Of a DNA stretch of 64,000 nt, positions 16,969 to 26,310 are shown in pieces (the first letter of the stretch is position 1; each line of letters starts with the position of its first letter). The notes beneath the pieces were generated by a model. That model had not been told where the DNA came from, did not search any database, and saw only the letters and a list, made by a program, of their open reading frames with translations. The position numbers were made by a program, and so were the translations under genes. The stretch lies in contig NZ_JACSQO010000003.1 in the NCBI RefSeq assembly GCF_014836595.1, forward strand, positions 171,319-235,318, read 5' to 3'. Origin of the DNA: Psychrobacillus faecigallinarum. Lineage in GTDB: Bacteria; Bacillota; Bacilli; Bacillales_A; Planococcaceae.

Positions 16969-18291
16969 TTAAATACCTACTCCAAAAGAAAATAGAATTA
17001 CGGCTAATATTACACCGAGAATCGGTACAACAACTGTTAAAGCACCAAAGGCCGGGTAAGCATCCTTATGCGTTTCTCCACAGATAGATCGAATAGTAGT
17101 AACAACATAGCCTCCTTGTGGCAACGAATCTAGAGACCCAGAAGAAATGGCAACGGATCTGTGAAGGGCTTCTGCATTTACGCCTAGGTCTAAATAATGT
17201 GGGGCCAAAAGAGGTAAGGCTATAGCTTGTCCACCCGAAGATGATCCCGTTAAACCTGCAATAACCGCCACAGCAACTGCTCCACCAATCAGTGGACTAC
17301 CTGGAATAGATGTCATTACATCAACCGCCGATTCAAATGCTGGGGTTGCCTTTACTACACCCCCAAAACCTACAACAGCAGCAGTATTTGCAATGGCGAT
17401 TACAGCTCCCATTGCCCCTTCTGCAACAGCTCCACCGAAATTATGAAAATACTTTTTGTTTAACAGGTAGGTAGCAAGAATTCCACCAGTTAATGCAATG
17501 ATTAATGCTGAAGTTTCAAGCTCTTTATGTAAGAAAAATGAAATGATTAATACTACACCTAACGGAATCATACTTAGTAAAGGATTTGGCAACTCTTTAC
17601 GAGCAACTGTCGTTACATCAGATTCCCTGCTAACAAACTTTTCTCCATTAGACATTGCTTTTTTAATCATTTTTTTCAGCCACCAATAACCAAATGCCAT
17701 CATGAAAACAGCTACAATAAAACTTACTTCCCATCCTGCATAAGGCGATGTCTTTAAAAATTGAATAGGAATCCAGTTTTGAATTTCTGGTGATCCCGCT
17801 GATGTCATAGTAAAGGTTGTAGAACCAAAACCAAGTGCAGCCGGTATAAACCTTCTTGGCAAATCCGCTTGTTTAAATAAACTTAAAGCCATTGGATAAA
17901 CGGAGAATGCCACGACAAACAAACTAACTCCCCCATAAGTTAAAACAGCACAGGCAATAACTACAGCTAACGCTGCACGTTTAATACCTATTTTACTGAC
18001 GATCCATTGGGACACACTATCTGCTGCCCCGCTATCCTCCATGACTTTACCAAAAATGGCACCAGCTAAGAACATTAGCCACCAAGATGCTATGAAGCTA
18101 GTAAACCCTCCCATGTAATTAGTTAAGAAATTGGCAGCACCTTCCTCTACAAGCTGTGGAAACAACGGAAGCCCATTAAATACCCCAACTAGCAGAGCTG
18201 TTAGTGGTGCGGCAATGAGAAGGTTCATCCCCTTCATAGTTAAATAAATCAATAAAGCTAGCCCACCGAATAACCCTATGAGACCTAACAT
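16969..18291 (-). CDS. GntP-family permease
   Basis: A 440-residue integral membrane transporter with about 12 hydrophobic segments. The pattern fits GntP-type proton symporters for gluconate and other hydroxy acids: an N-terminal GLALLIYLTMKGMNLLIAAP, the central GFGSTTFTMTSAGSPEIQN, and a late GLTGSSSGGQAIALPLL. It is second in the operon, after the HisD-like gene (26 bp gap) and before three dehydrogenases, so it most likely imports the operon's substrate. The ATG has GGGGGAG close upstream. Substrate identity cannot be read from sequence. Confidence 0.85.
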   Translation of the reverse strand: MLGLIGLFGGLALLIYLTMKGMNLLIAAPLTALLVGVFNGLPLFPQLVEEGAANFLTNYMGGFTSFIASWWLMFLAGAIFGKVMEDSGAADSVSQWIVSKIGIKRAALAVVIACAVLTYGGVSLFVVAFSVYPMALSLFKQADLPRRFIPAALGFGSTTFTMTSAGSPEIQNWIPIQFLKTSPYAGWEVSFIVAVFMMAFGYWWLKKMIKKAMSNGEKFVSRESDVTTVARKELPNPLLSMIPLGVVLIISFFLHKELETSALIIALTGGILATYLLNKKYFHNFGGAVAEGAMGAVIAIANTAAVVGFGGVVKATPAFESAVDVMTSIPGSPLIGGAVAVAVIAGLTGSSSGGQAIALPLLAPHYLDLGVNAEALHRSVAISSGSLDSLPQGGYVVTTIRSICGETHKDAYPAFGALTVVVPILGVILAVILFSFGVGI

Positions 18292-18317
18292 ACTTTCTCC
18301 CCCTAAACCCCTAAGAA

Positions 18318-19595
18318 TTATTTATTTCCGTATCTTCTTACTCTTAGTAACGCCTGCTCAGCATGTCCAGCAAAGTTCTCTAACTGACATAAGCGTGCAG
18401 CATACTCCCCTATATATGCACTTGCCTCTGGTGTTACTTTTTGATAGGTTACTGTTTTAATAAACTTACCTACCCATAAACCGCCCGTATATCTTGCCGC
18501 ACCCTTAGTCGGTAACGTATGATTCGTACCAATTACTTTATCCCCATAGGCCACATTTGTTTCTGGTCCTAAGAAAAGACAGCCATAGTTCGTCATATTT
18601 TCTAAGAAGTAGTTTGGGTCCTCTGTTAAGATTTCTACATGTTCAAATGCCAGACGGTCTGCCTCCACTCGTGCTTCCTCAATAGAATCTACAAGTAAGA
18701 TTTGTCCGTAATCCTCCCACGATACTCTAGCAACATCTGCTGTAGGCAAAACTTGTAGCTGGCGTTCAATTTCTTTCAAAGTTTCTTCTGCAAGTTTCTC
18801 CGATGTTGTTATTAAAGCACCCGGAGAGGTCGGACCATGTTCTCCTTGACCAAGAATATCTGTAGCAACCATTTCAGCGTCCGCTGTATGGTCTGCCACC
18901 ACTAACGTTTCAGTCGGACCAGCAAATAAGTCAATTCCCACACGTCCATAAAGCTGACGTTTTGCCTCTGCAACAAATGCATTACCCGGCCCTACGATCA
19001 TATCTACTGCTTTGATAGATTCTGTTCCAATGGCCATGGCTGCCATAGCTTGAATACCACCTAGCAAGTAAATTTCATCTGCACCAGCTAAAGACATAGC
19101 AGCAATAGTGGCATGTGGAATTTCCCCGTTAATCGGCGGGGTACATGCGATTACTCGTTTTACACCTGCAACTTTTGCAGTTAAAACACTCATATGAGCC
19201 GAAGCCACCATTGGGTAACGTCCTCCAGGAATATAGCAACCCACACTATTGACTGGTATATTTTTATGTCCTAAAGTAACTCCTGGTATATTTTCTACTT
19301 CCACATCATGCATGGATGCTAGTTGTGCCTCAGCAAATTCACGTATATTTTTTTGGGCAAATTTTATATCCTCTAATACCTCTGAAGGTACTTTAGCTAC
19401 GATTTCTTCAATTTGTTTTGTGGATAAACGAAATGATTTTGGTGACCACTTATCAAACTTATCTGATAATTCACGAACTGCTTGATCTCCTCTTGTTTCT
19501 ACATCCTGTAAGGCTTCTGAAACTATTTGTGATACCTTTAAATCATTCGCACTTACCTCTTCTTGTGACTTTCCGGCCTTTATTACTTTAACCAT
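18318..19595 (-). CDS. HisD-family dehydrogenase, HpsN-like (sulfopropanediol dehydrogenase type)
   Basis: A protein of about 425 residues in the histidinol dehydrogenase superfamily. The zinc and catalytic positions of HisD are all present: Q250 and H253 (GQGEHG), E318 and H319 (AFEHVE), D352 (YGDKVIG) and H411 (FAGHAEQ). However, segments such as [19 protein letters not shown] and [10 protein letters not shown] resemble the catabolic HpsN branch (2,3-dihydroxypropane-1-sulfonate 3-dehydrogenase) rather than biosynthetic HisD. No other his gene is nearby. It leads an operon with a permease, three dehydrogenases and a LacI regulator. The ATG at 19595 follows GGGGAGG; the longer in-frame extension runs through the operator. 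The product name is a family-based inference. Confidence 0.8.
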   Translation of the reverse strand: MVKVIKAGKSQEEVSANDLKVSQIVSEALQDVETRGDQAVRELSDKFDKWSPKSFRLSTKQIEEIVAKVPSEVLEDIKFAQKNIREFAEAQLASMHDVEVENIPGVTLGHKNIPVNSVGCYIPGGRYPMVASAHMSVLTAKVAGVKRVIACTPPINGEIPHATIAAMSLAGADEIYLLGGIQAMAAMAIGTESIKAVDMIVGPGNAFVAEAKRQLYGRVGIDLFAGPTETLVVADHTADAEMVATDILGQGEHGPTSPGALITTSEKLAEETLKEIERQLQVLPTADVARVSWEDYGQILLVDSIEEARVEADRLAFEHVEILTEDPNYFLENMTNYGCLFLGPETNVAYGDKVIGTNHTLPTKGAARYTGGLWVGKFIKTVTYQKVTPEASAYIGEYAARLCQLENFAGHAEQALLRVRRYGNK

Positions 19596-19614
19596 TTGTT
19601 CTTCCTCCCCTTTG

Positions 19615-19632
19615 TTTGAAAACGCATTCAAA
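19615..19632 (-). promoter_or_regulatory. LacI/CcpA-type operator (cre-like) in the operon leader
   Basis: TGAAAACGCATTCA at 19617-19630 matches the catabolite-responsive element consensus TGWAARCGYTWNCW at 13 of 14 positions and is itself a partial palindrome. It sits about 20 bp upstream of the HpsN-like start, downstream of the predicted promoter, where a bound regulator would block elongation. Confidence 0.6.
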
Positions 19633-19643
19633 ATAATCCATTT

Positions 19644-19669
19644 TATTTTTGCATACGTATGCAAAAATA
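19644..19669. promoter_or_regulatory. Perfect 26-bp palindrome, likely operator of the LacI regulator
   Basis: The arms TATTTTTGCATAC and their exact complement meet at a central CG, as in LacI-family operators. It lies between the predicted -10 and the cre-like site, immediately downstream of the gene for the LacI-type regulator. Confidence 0.7.
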
Positions 19670-19679
19670 TATACAAATA

Positions 19680-19708
19680 AGATTATTCTAAAAAAATCAA
19701 TTAGTCAA
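19680..19708 (-). promoter_or_regulatory. Predicted SigA promoter of the dehydrogenase operon
   Basis: The minus strand has TTGACT (5 of 6 to TTGACA), 17 nt, then TAATCT (weak -10). The -35 overlaps the stop codon of the regulator gene, and the 26-bp palindrome follows at about the expected start of transcription. Confidence 0.45.
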
Positions 19709-20709
19709 CTATTATATGTCGAATTTCGTACAATTAACCTTCCATCAATCTCTATATTTTTGGTGAAACCAGAGTATTCGTTGATTTCTGCGGTTAAATA
19801 ATCAACTGTTCTTTTGACCATTTCATTTATTGGCTGCTCCCATGTTGTTAAGCTATACGATGGCCAAGCAGACATCTCAATATTATCGAAGCCAACAACC
19901 TTCACTTCATCTGGAACAGATATTTGATGTTTTTTTAAAGCATCAATCACACCCAGAGCCATAATATCATTCGCTACAAATATTGCCTCCGGTATTTTAC
20001 CTTGAGAAACTATTTCCTCAATTGTTTCGTACCCGCCTTCATATGTATAATCGGAAATATATTTTTTATATTTCACTTTATTTTCTTCTAATACCGTTAC
20101 AAAACCTTTCTCACGCTCTTTACTAGTTGATGTATTTTCATTACCCGAAATATAAATCATATTAGAGCAACCCGTCTTCAATAAGTACTGTGCAATCTGT
20201 TTACTTGCCTCTAAATTGTTACAGCAAACAGAAAAAAATTTATTACCAACAATTTTTCTATTAAATAACACTAAAGGAATTCTGTTGTTAAATAGATCTT
20301 CGTTAGCCTGTAAGGACAACGTTGCGTCAGTAATAATAACACCCGCAACATTATAATTAAGTAATGTATCGATATCATCTTTTTGAATCTCATCGTTATT
20401 CGTATACACAAACAAAATACTGTAGCCTAACTTTTTAAATGCGGTTGTAAATTGTTTTAAAACCTGGGGATAAAAAGGGTTTTGAACTCCCTTCATAACT
20501 AGACCAATTATCTTCGTTCTATTTGTTATTAGGCTACGAGCAAATTCATTCGGTCTATAACCCAATTCTTTTGCAGCAGCTAACACCTTCTCACGAGTCT
20601 TTTGAGATACAGTCGCTCCTTCAAAATACACACGTGAGACAGAAGATTGAGAAACGCCAGCAAGCTTTGCCACGTCCTTTGCAGTAATTCCTTGTTTCAC
20701 CTTACTCAC
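19705..20709 (-). CDS. LacI-family transcriptional regulator
   Basis: A 334-residue regulator. The N-terminal helix-turn-helix reads ITAKDVAKLAGVSQSSVSRV, followed by the hinge (YRPNEFARSLITNRT) and a periplasmic-binding-type effector domain (IIGLVMKGVQNPFYPQVL, GFDNIEMSAWPSYSLTT). It lies directly upstream of the dehydrogenase/permease operon, in the same direction, with two palindromes between them, so it most likely represses that operon and is relieved by its substrate. It starts with GTG; a second GTG three codons later is an alternative. Confidence 0.88.
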   Translation of the reverse strand: MSKVKQGITAKDVAKLAGVSQSSVSRVYFEGATVSQKTREKVLAAAKELGYRPNEFARSLITNRTKIIGLVMKGVQNPFYPQVLKQFTTAFKKLGYSILFVYTNNDEIQKDDIDTLLNYNVAGVIITDATLSLQANEDLFNNRIPLVLFNRKIVGNKFFSVCCNNLEASKQIAQYLLKTGCSNMIYISGNENTSTSKEREKGFVTVLEENKVKYKKYISDYTYEGGYETIEEIVSQGKIPEAIFVANDIMALGVIDALKKHQISVPDEVKVVGFDNIEMSAWPSYSLTTWEQPINEMVKRTVDYLTAEINEYSGFTKNIEIDGRLIVRNSTYNS

Positions 20710-20770
20710 TACCTTCTTAAAAATATTACTTATTTCAAACTATACAATGAGATTATATTTTTGGAAATAA

Positions 20771-20804
20771 TAAACACTAATCTTCTTTTAAAGTTTAGTG
20801 TTTA
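20771..20804 (-). terminator. Hairpin after the MFS gene
   Basis: TAAACACTAA pairs with TTAGTGTTTA across a 14-nt loop, 10 bp past the MFS stop on the minus strand. The T run is weak. Confidence 0.5.
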
Positions 20805-20813
20805 CTAACGAAC

Positions 20814-21950
20814 TCAATCTTCTACTTCCTTACCTCCCTTAAAAAACAAAGAGCCTCCTACCAAAAGGACCCCACTAAAGAGAAATACTCCAATCATCCC
20901 GACAGAGCCACCAATTACGCCAAAAAAAGCTGGTGCGATTAATTGAAATAGACGATTAATAGTTATTCGTAGGCCTAAAACTTCTCCCGTACGTTCGGGC
21001 GGGGATGCATTATAAGTTGTTGTCATAGATATAGGCTGTCCACATCCAAGACCTAATCCCATCATAATAGCGAGAAAAGCAATAATGATGGAGGAACTAG
21101 TTAAAGGCAACAATAAAAAGGCAACCCCTGCAACAAATATAGATACAAATAATATAAATTCTCTCTTGTATATTTCTAATAGCTTAGGCAACACAAAACG
21201 AACAAACATAGTTGCCAACCCTTGTAGAGCAATTATCCATCCTATAGTTGAGGTAGACAAATTCATTTGTTTCCCTAGTAACGGAAAATATGCAACAAAT
21301 ATGTCCTTTGAATATAAAACCAAGGCACTTGAAAACAAAGCCTTTCGTATAAGCGGGCTTTCTAGAAGCTTTATCGAATCCATCATTTTAGTAGGGGTAC
21401 TATGTATTTGACGCTCTACCTTGGGGATTCTTAGGGAAAAGACAATCCCTGCTAGTCCAATCCCTACACACGAAATGTATACAATTCGAAAGGAAATATG
21501 TTCCGACAAGTACCCCCCCATTAGAGGTCCTACTACCGCTCCAAATGCAACACAGAGACTAAACATGCTGAAATAATAATCCCTATTTTTTTTGGTTGTT
21601 TGATGTCCCAATTGATTTTGCAAAGCAATAGGAATACTAATATTTCCTATTCCTAAAAGCAGCTGACTTGCAAACAAAGACCAAATAGTAGAATAAACGG
21701 CAGGAACAATCATACCGGCAATCAAGCTGACAAAGCCTATAATAATGGGAAGCCTATCCCCTATCTTGTCTATAATTTTTCCGGCATGGATCGAAAATAA
21801 TAATGGCAAAAAAGCAAATGTGGAAGTTAAAATACCAATGATCCAAATAGATGCTCCATACTCATCTGCGGAAAGAGTAATGACCGGTCTAGTTGCGTTT
21901 ACTACAGTATGAAACAAGAATATTAACAATAAGACTCCTTTAAGATTCAT
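20814..21950 (-). CDS. MFS transporter
   Basis: A 378-residue major facilitator with about 12 membrane segments. The loop motif GKIIDKIGDRLP after helix 2 is the MFS signature A, and the N-terminus resembles small drug or metabolite exporters. AGGGGG lies 6 nt upstream of the ATG. A hairpin separates it from the LacI gene, so it is not clearly part of that operon. The substrate is unknown. Confidence 0.82.
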   Translation of the reverse strand: MNLKGVLLLIFLFHTVVNATRPVITLSADEYGASIWIIGILTSTFAFLPLLFSIHAGKIIDKIGDRLPIIIGFVSLIAGMIVPAVYSTIWSLFASQLLLGIGNISIPIALQNQLGHQTTKKNRDYYFSMFSLCVAFGAVVGPLMGGYLSEHISFRIVYISCVGIGLAGIVFSLRIPKVERQIHSTPTKMMDSIKLLESPLIRKALFSSALVLYSKDIFVAYFPLLGKQMNLSTSTIGWIIALQGLATMFVRFVLPKLLEIYKREFILFVSIFVAGVAFLLLPLTSSSIIIAFLAIMMGLGLGCGQPISMTTTYNASPPERTGEVLGLRITINRLFQLIAPAFFGVIGGSVGMIGVFLFSGVLLVGGSLFFKGGKEVED

Positions 21951-22155
21951 TTATCCCCCTCCATCCATAGAAAGTAATTATTCAATATTATACCAATACA
22001 ATACTCTGAAACAAAAAATCATTTAGAACTCTGCTTGAATGTACTCCTAGGTATTGGGTTCAACTATGGATTCACTGCTTACCGTTTGATAAAATAAATA
22101 TGGTAACACAATACATATCTATCACTTAAAATTACTGAAAGAAAGGAATAATAAT

Positions 22156-22458
22156 ATGGATGAATTGACAAAGGAAATTATGAAATTCAATGAAGAAAGA
22201 GGCTGGGGTAGCAATACAGATGGTCGTGCTCGTAGTCTGGCTATATCTGTTTCATTAGAGGCAAGTGAGCTCTTAGAGCACTTTCAATGGCTTTCCTCTG
22301 AAGAAGCTATAGCAAATAATAAACAAGGTATTGAAGAAGAGGCAGCAGATGTTTTAATATACCTTTTACAGCTGGCGAACTTATTAGATATAGATTTAAA
22401 GGAAGCTGCAAAAAAGAAAATCCAGAAGAATGCGTTAAAATACCCTATACCTAACTAA
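22156..22458 (+). CDS. MazG-like nucleotide pyrophosphohydrolase
   Basis: A 100-residue all-alpha protein of the MazG/dCTPase superfamily. The metal-binding glutamates and aspartate appear in SLEASELLEHFQW and EEEAADVLIYLLQLA. The arrangement resembles the RS21-C6 dCTPase class, which removes non-canonical or excess dNTPs in the cytoplasm. A good Shine-Dalgarno (AAAGGAAT) precedes the ATG, and a terminator follows directly. Confidence 0.85.
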   Translation: MDELTKEIMKFNEERGWGSNTDGRARSLAISVSLEASELLEHFQWLSSEEAIANNKQGIEEEAADVLIYLLQLANLLDIDLKEAAKKKIQKNALKYPIPN

Positions 22459-22465
22459 AGTTGAT

Positions 22466-22503
22466 CTACCACTATGAGATAAAATGTATAGTGGTAGTTT
22501 TTA
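22466..22503 (+). terminator. Terminator of the MazG-like gene
   Basis: CTACCACTAT pairs with ATAGTGGTAG, followed by TTTTTA. It also lies at the end of the convergent gene. Confidence 0.75.
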
Positions 22504-22511
22504 TATTAAAT

Positions 22512-23312
22512 CTACTCATTAAACGTATGGATTACCTCTTGAACTAATGACCAAATCTCATAGTTATAATCAGGATCTACTATATACCAATACTGTATAT
22601 CTCTTATAAAAGCTTGTTTTTCTTCTAGTGTTGCCTCTTGAAGAAATTGACGCATCCTTAATAACTCTTTTGCATCACTATTTCGACTCTCCAAAAATTC
22701 ATATCTTTCTCCACTATTTTTCCCTATAACACCCAATCCATCAAAGGTAGTGATAACTACTTTATCCTCCCGTTTCCGCTTCGCTGAAGTAATAGTAGTA
22801 ATAACATCTACCTTTTCTCCTAAAGGATAGATGTTTTTTAATGCAGAGAAAACTTTTTCTTGTTTTATTTTCCATGAAAATGGAAGATCGGCTATATATT
22901 CATCTAGTATTGCCTTTTCTTGTTCTTTATTTGAAATAGTACTTAATTGCTCAAGCATTTCAGCATGGGGTACTGAAAATACTAGACTAATAAATCTCTG
23001 GAAATTGTCTGCTAAATAACGTATTGGTGGGTCGTTAGTAGGTGAAATGCATACAATAGAAGCTTTCATTAAATCGGTAGTTTTATGAAAGTCGGTCAGA
23101 AAACCAAAATGAATCCCTCCCCCTCCACTTTCAGCAAACGGTATTAAATCAGGTGGTGTGATTGAGTAAGGAGAAGGCTCGGTAACTGGTCTGAACCCAA
23201 TCATATCTAAAGATAAATTTTCCTTAGTGAGATTCCTCTCTAACTGAATCAGCTGCAAGATTTCTTTCGGAATTAAGTAATTTCCATAAGCTACTTTTAA
23301 GTCATCAGACAT
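22512..23312 (-). CDS. Uncharacterised protein, possibly SUKH-like
   Basis: A 266-residue cytoplasmic protein. I do not firmly recognise the family. The segment ITPPDLIPFAESGGGGIHFG, then VCISPTNDPPIRYLADNF, is reminiscent of SUKH/SMI1-KNR4 proteins, a fold common among immunity proteins of polymorphic toxins. The C-terminal half is charged and lacks a clear motif. No toxin gene is adjacent, so an immunity role is speculation. The ATG has GGGAG at 9 nt. Confidence 0.55.
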   Translation of the reverse strand: MSDDLKVAYGNYLIPKEILQLIQLERNLTKENLSLDMIGFRPVTEPSPYSITPPDLIPFAESGGGGIHFGFLTDFHKTTDLMKASIVCISPTNDPPIRYLADNFQRFISLVFSVPHAEMLEQLSTISNKEQEKAILDEYIADLPFSWKIKQEKVFSALKNIYPLGEKVDVITTITSAKRKREDKVVITTFDGLGVIGKNSGERYEFLESRNSDAKELLRMRQFLQEATLEEKQAFIRDIQYWYIVDPDYNYEIWSLVQEVIHTFNE

Positions 23313-23427
23313 AATCTTTGCTCCCTCTACATAATATTTATTAATTACCTATTCTAGAAACTTTACAAATACCCTTTCTAACATTTTTGCTTATACCAAC
23401 AACAAATCACAAATAGGAGGATCTATT

Positions 23428-24336
23428 ATGAAAACAGCAAAACTATTAATTGCATTTACAGCAGTTAGTCTTTTAAGCACTACATTTACTGGTGTTACCG
23501 AGGCTACAACCAAAGAAAATACTAAGGTTACCCAAACAGTTACGCAAAACACCAAAATACTAACAGAGAAAATAGCAATTGATTTAGCAGCTAAATATCA
23601 TGAGGCATATCTATTCGTTAGTAGTGGCGGGGGGTATAAAGATAGAGAATATAATACTTTTCTTTACAATGACTTCGCTTATCGGTACCTATCCAGTAAG
23701 ATTGATACAAAGACTAAGCTCTTGAAGTACTTAACTCAAACTATGACCTCAAAAGCAGCGGAACAGTTTATAAAGGATTTAGAAATCCTGGAGTATAAAG
23801 GAAAACTTGCTCAAAAAGAAGCCGACATGGGGTCCCAAGAGAAATGGGAAAAAGCTACAGCAGAAATTATTAAGAAAGATTCCGATAAAGCTAAATATCG
23901 ACTAACTGTTCCCTTTGGGGAAGACGCTGATAAAACAACCTACGTTGTAGAGTATCAATTTGTTGAAAAGGTTGGCTGGCGTATTAGCAAGCAGCCAGCT
24001 GTTGATCTTGACATCCCAGATAAAGCAAATCCCATTAATATTCTTTTCACCAACCTTTTAAACAACCCACAAATTTCTCAGAAACAGCTATTGCCAACTT
24101 CTTATTTTGATGTAAATGAATTTAAGACGGGTATAAAAAAAATAGAGTTATCAAAGCTTAAAGAGGTAGATAGGGGATCTTACCACGTAGAGTTTGTTGC
24201 CACAATTTTCGTTGAACTCGAAAAAGACTATAATGGCCCCTTAGTCTCTGGTGAAAATAGAATGTATTTTATCGTGGAGCCTAATGGATATATGGACTTT
24301 AAAATTCATCAGGCCGGGCTTATTAGTATGTATTAA
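23428..24336 (+). CDS. Secreted IseA-like protein (DL-endopeptidase inhibitor family)
   Basis: A 302-residue protein with an N-terminal signal peptide (about 1-27, ending near TEATT). Residues about 45-195 (YRYLSSKIDTKTKLLKYL, EYKGKLAQKEADMGS, WEKATAEIIKK, VGWRISKQP) resemble IseA/YoeB, a secreted inhibitor of peptidoglycan DL-endopeptidases. Residues about 200-302 form an extra C-terminal domain not found in the short IseA proteins. It should act at the cell wall. AGGAGG lies 9 nt upstream of the ATG, and a strong terminator follows. The family call is from memory. Confidence 0.6.
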   Translation: MKTAKLLIAFTAVSLLSTTFTGVTEATTKENTKVTQTVTQNTKILTEKIAIDLAAKYHEAYLFVSSGGGYKDREYNTFLYNDFAYRYLSSKIDTKTKLLKYLTQTMTSKAAEQFIKDLEILEYKGKLAQKEADMGSQEKWEKATAEIIKKDSDKAKYRLTVPFGEDADKTTYVVEYQFVEKVGWRISKQPAVDLDIPDKANPINILFTNLLNNPQISQKQLLPTSYFDVNEFKTGIKKIELSKLKEVDRGSYHVEFVATIFVELEKDYNGPLVSGENRMYFIVEPNGYMDFKIHQAGLISMY

Positions 24337-24348
24337 GAGAAATTAGCG

Positions 24349-24386
24349 AAGAGACAGTAAATCGTAAGTGATTTACTGTCTCTCTT
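24349..24386 (+). terminator. Terminator of the IseA-like gene
   Basis: GAGACAGTAAATC pairs with GATTTACTGTCTC, with CTT following; it may also serve the convergent operon ending at 24417. Confidence 0.75.
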
Positions 24387-24416
24387 AAGATAAGAAATTC
24401 TAAAATTAAAAGCTGT

Positions 24417-25796
24417 TTACGGGATTTCTATTTCAATTTTTACGTCCTCATCCTCAATCCAAGAAGGATAAAAATCTAAGTCTAATCTAATCTGATTGCT
24501 ATTTGAAGGAATCTGAAATTCAAATTTTGTTTTTCCCTCTGGGAGATCTGTAAAAGAGCTGTTCACATATTGAGAGCTTGGATAATAGGGCTGGTCATTA
24601 TACTTTATTATATATTCCTCTCCATTTGCATCTATTAATTTTGGAAAATAGACAAACTCTTTATTTCTATCTGCATCGATAATAAAGCTTCCTTTATTAT
24701 TTTCTATTTTTAAATCAGAGAAGATAGAATCCTTTGGTTGCTTTATAAATTCAGAAGAATTTGTATCAATGAGTAAGTAAGCCTCATCTTTATCCATTGC
24801 TGCTATTTTCCCAAACTTTAATGTCAGCTTTTTAGGGTTATAGAAATAAAAGCTCTCCGGCATTGAGACGGTAAATTTATTTTCCTCCCAATAATAGCTA
24901 TCTGAGTAAGCCGACCATTCTCTGCCATCTTCATCTACTAATTGTATTTTATTAAATGCACCATATAAAAACTTTTTAGTATTACTTGAATTTGTCTCTA
25001 AATACACTTTCATACCAGTGGGATCTACGGAGATAAATTTCACTTTTATTATTTGCCCCTCAATCTTCATTTCCTTGTTTACAGTAATAGTTTTGCTATC
25101 CAAATTATCTATTCTTTTAAAGGAAAAAGGTATTTTAAAGTTTTCAATTGTATCTCCATTTATAAGTCCCAATTCAAAATTATGTTCTTCTGTGGGTAGA
25201 AGAGACCTATAGCTAGTTTCTATACGATGGCTAGAGCTAAATACCTTCAATCCCTTCTCTTTAGCTAAAGGATAAAAGCGATTATGGATTTCCATACTAT
25301 ACTGATATGGTGATCTATTGTTTGATTTTATTCGCAAATATTTATAACCTAGCTCACTCAAATCCTTTTCCTTAGATTCCACCGTATAAAAAACAACCAT
25401 TCCCTTTTCATCAGCAATTACCCCATCCAACGTGACCGTAATTCCATGCTCGGTTTGAGAAGCATTTATTTGTTGATAAATGTTATTTTCTACAGCTGCA
25501 ACTAGACCCTTGTCATTTTGAACAAGAGCTACTACCCGCTCCATGCCAGGAATTGCTGATACCTTGTTTGCAAAGGCTGGAGAAACGTTTATAGAGGTTA
25601 CAAATGCTATAAATAATAGAGCTACCATTGCGACAGACCACAGACTCCGATGAGTAATTATTCTCTTCCTTTTTTTCTCTTGTTTTGCTTTTTCAAAGCC
25701 GTTTCTTACGGACATCTCTACCTTGTCCAAAGGAACATCTACCTGATTGATCACGTTTTTTCGTTTCTCCAATTTTTGTTTTTCCTCTTCAAACAC
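24417..25796 (-). CDS. DUF4179 membrane protein, probable anti-sigma partner
   Basis: A 459-residue protein with a cytoplasmic N-terminal segment of about 50 residues, one membrane helix (about 51-70, SLWSVAMVALLFIAFVTSI) and a large extracellular part. Around residues 75-170 (PAFANKVSAIPGMERVVAL, DGVIADEKGMVVFYTVES) it matches DUF4179 proteins, which are usually encoded after an ECF sigma factor and act as its anti-sigma factor or sensor. The gene overlaps the upstream sigma factor by 8 nt. Confidence 0.8.
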   Translation of the reverse strand: MFEEEKQKLEKRKNVINQVDVPLDKVEMSVRNGFEKAKQEKKRKRIITHRSLWSVAMVALLFIAFVTSINVSPAFANKVSAIPGMERVVALVQNDKGLVAAVENNIYQQINASQTEHGITVTLDGVIADEKGMVVFYTVESKEKDLSELGYKYLRIKSNNRSPYQYSMEIHNRFYPLAKEKGLKVFSSSHRIETSYRSLLPTEEHNFELGLINGDTIENFKIPFSFKRIDNLDSKTITVNKEMKIEGQIIKVKFISVDPTGMKVYLETNSSNTKKFLYGAFNKIQLVDEDGREWSAYSDSYYWEENKFTVSMPESFYFYNPKKLTLKFGKIAAMDKDEAYLLIDTNSSEFIKQPKDSIFSDLKIENNKGSFIIDADRNKEFVYFPKLIDANGEEYIIKYNDQPYYPSSQYVNSSFTDLPEGKTKFEFQIPSNSNQIRLDLDFYPSWIEDEDVKIEIEIP

Positions 25797-26310
25797 GTTT
25801 CATCTCCCCTTTCTCCTCAAAATGATGTCGAAATGAACGAAGTGCCTTATGTAATCTAGTTTTAATCGTTCCCTCCGGTGTCTTCCACATGGCTGCTATG
25901 TCTTTAATTTTGACGTCCTCAAAGTACTTGAGATGGAGTAACTCTCTTTCGTAGTCAGATAGATGGGCAAGTGCCTCCTCTATTTCCAAAAACGTATAAT
26001 CTTCTTTTTTCCCGAATACTAGTAGTAAGCTTTCCTCACAAATCTCTCTCTTACTTTTTTTAATCGTATCCTGACAATAGTTCATCATGATCCTTGTTAC
26101 CCAGGTTTTAAAATATGCTGGCTCTTTAAGTGTTTTGATATGTTTAAAGGCCCTATAGGTTACTTCCTGAACAGCCTCTAAAGCATCCTCTTCATTTTTT
26201 AAGTAGGACATGGCAGTTCTATATAATGCCTCCTGATGAGTATGCATCAGATCTAAAAAAGCATCCTCGTTTCCCTTTATCGCTTTCCTTTCTAATTGAT
26301 GCTCGCTCAA
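25789..26310 (-). CDS. ECF-type RNA polymerase sigma factor
   Basis: A 173-residue sigma factor with region 2 (about 10-75: ALYRTAMSYLKNEEDALEAV, TWVTRIMMNYC) and region 4 (about 110-160: LLHLKYFEDVKIKDIAAMWK, GTIKTRLHKAL). Regions 1 and 3 are absent, as in ECF sigma factors. It starts with TTG behind GAGGTG and overlaps its DUF4179 partner, forming a classic sigma/anti-sigma pair that likely answers envelope stress. The target promoters are unknown. Confidence 0.9.
   Translation of the reverse strand: MSEHQLERKAIKGNEDAFLDLMHTHQEALYRTAMSYLKNEEDALEAVQEVTYRAFKHIKTLKEPAYFKTWVTRIMMNYCQDTIKKSKREICEESLLLVFGKKEDYTFLEIEEALAHLSDYERELLHLKYFEDVKIKDIAAMWKTPEGTIKTRLHKALRSFRHHFEEKGEMKRV

Noticed and set aside
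18318..19595. Histidinol dehydrogenase of histidine biosynthesis (hisD)
   Set aside because: All catalytic residues are present, but the C-terminal motifs look like the catabolic HpsN branch, no his genes are nearby, and the operon has a permease and a LacI regulator.
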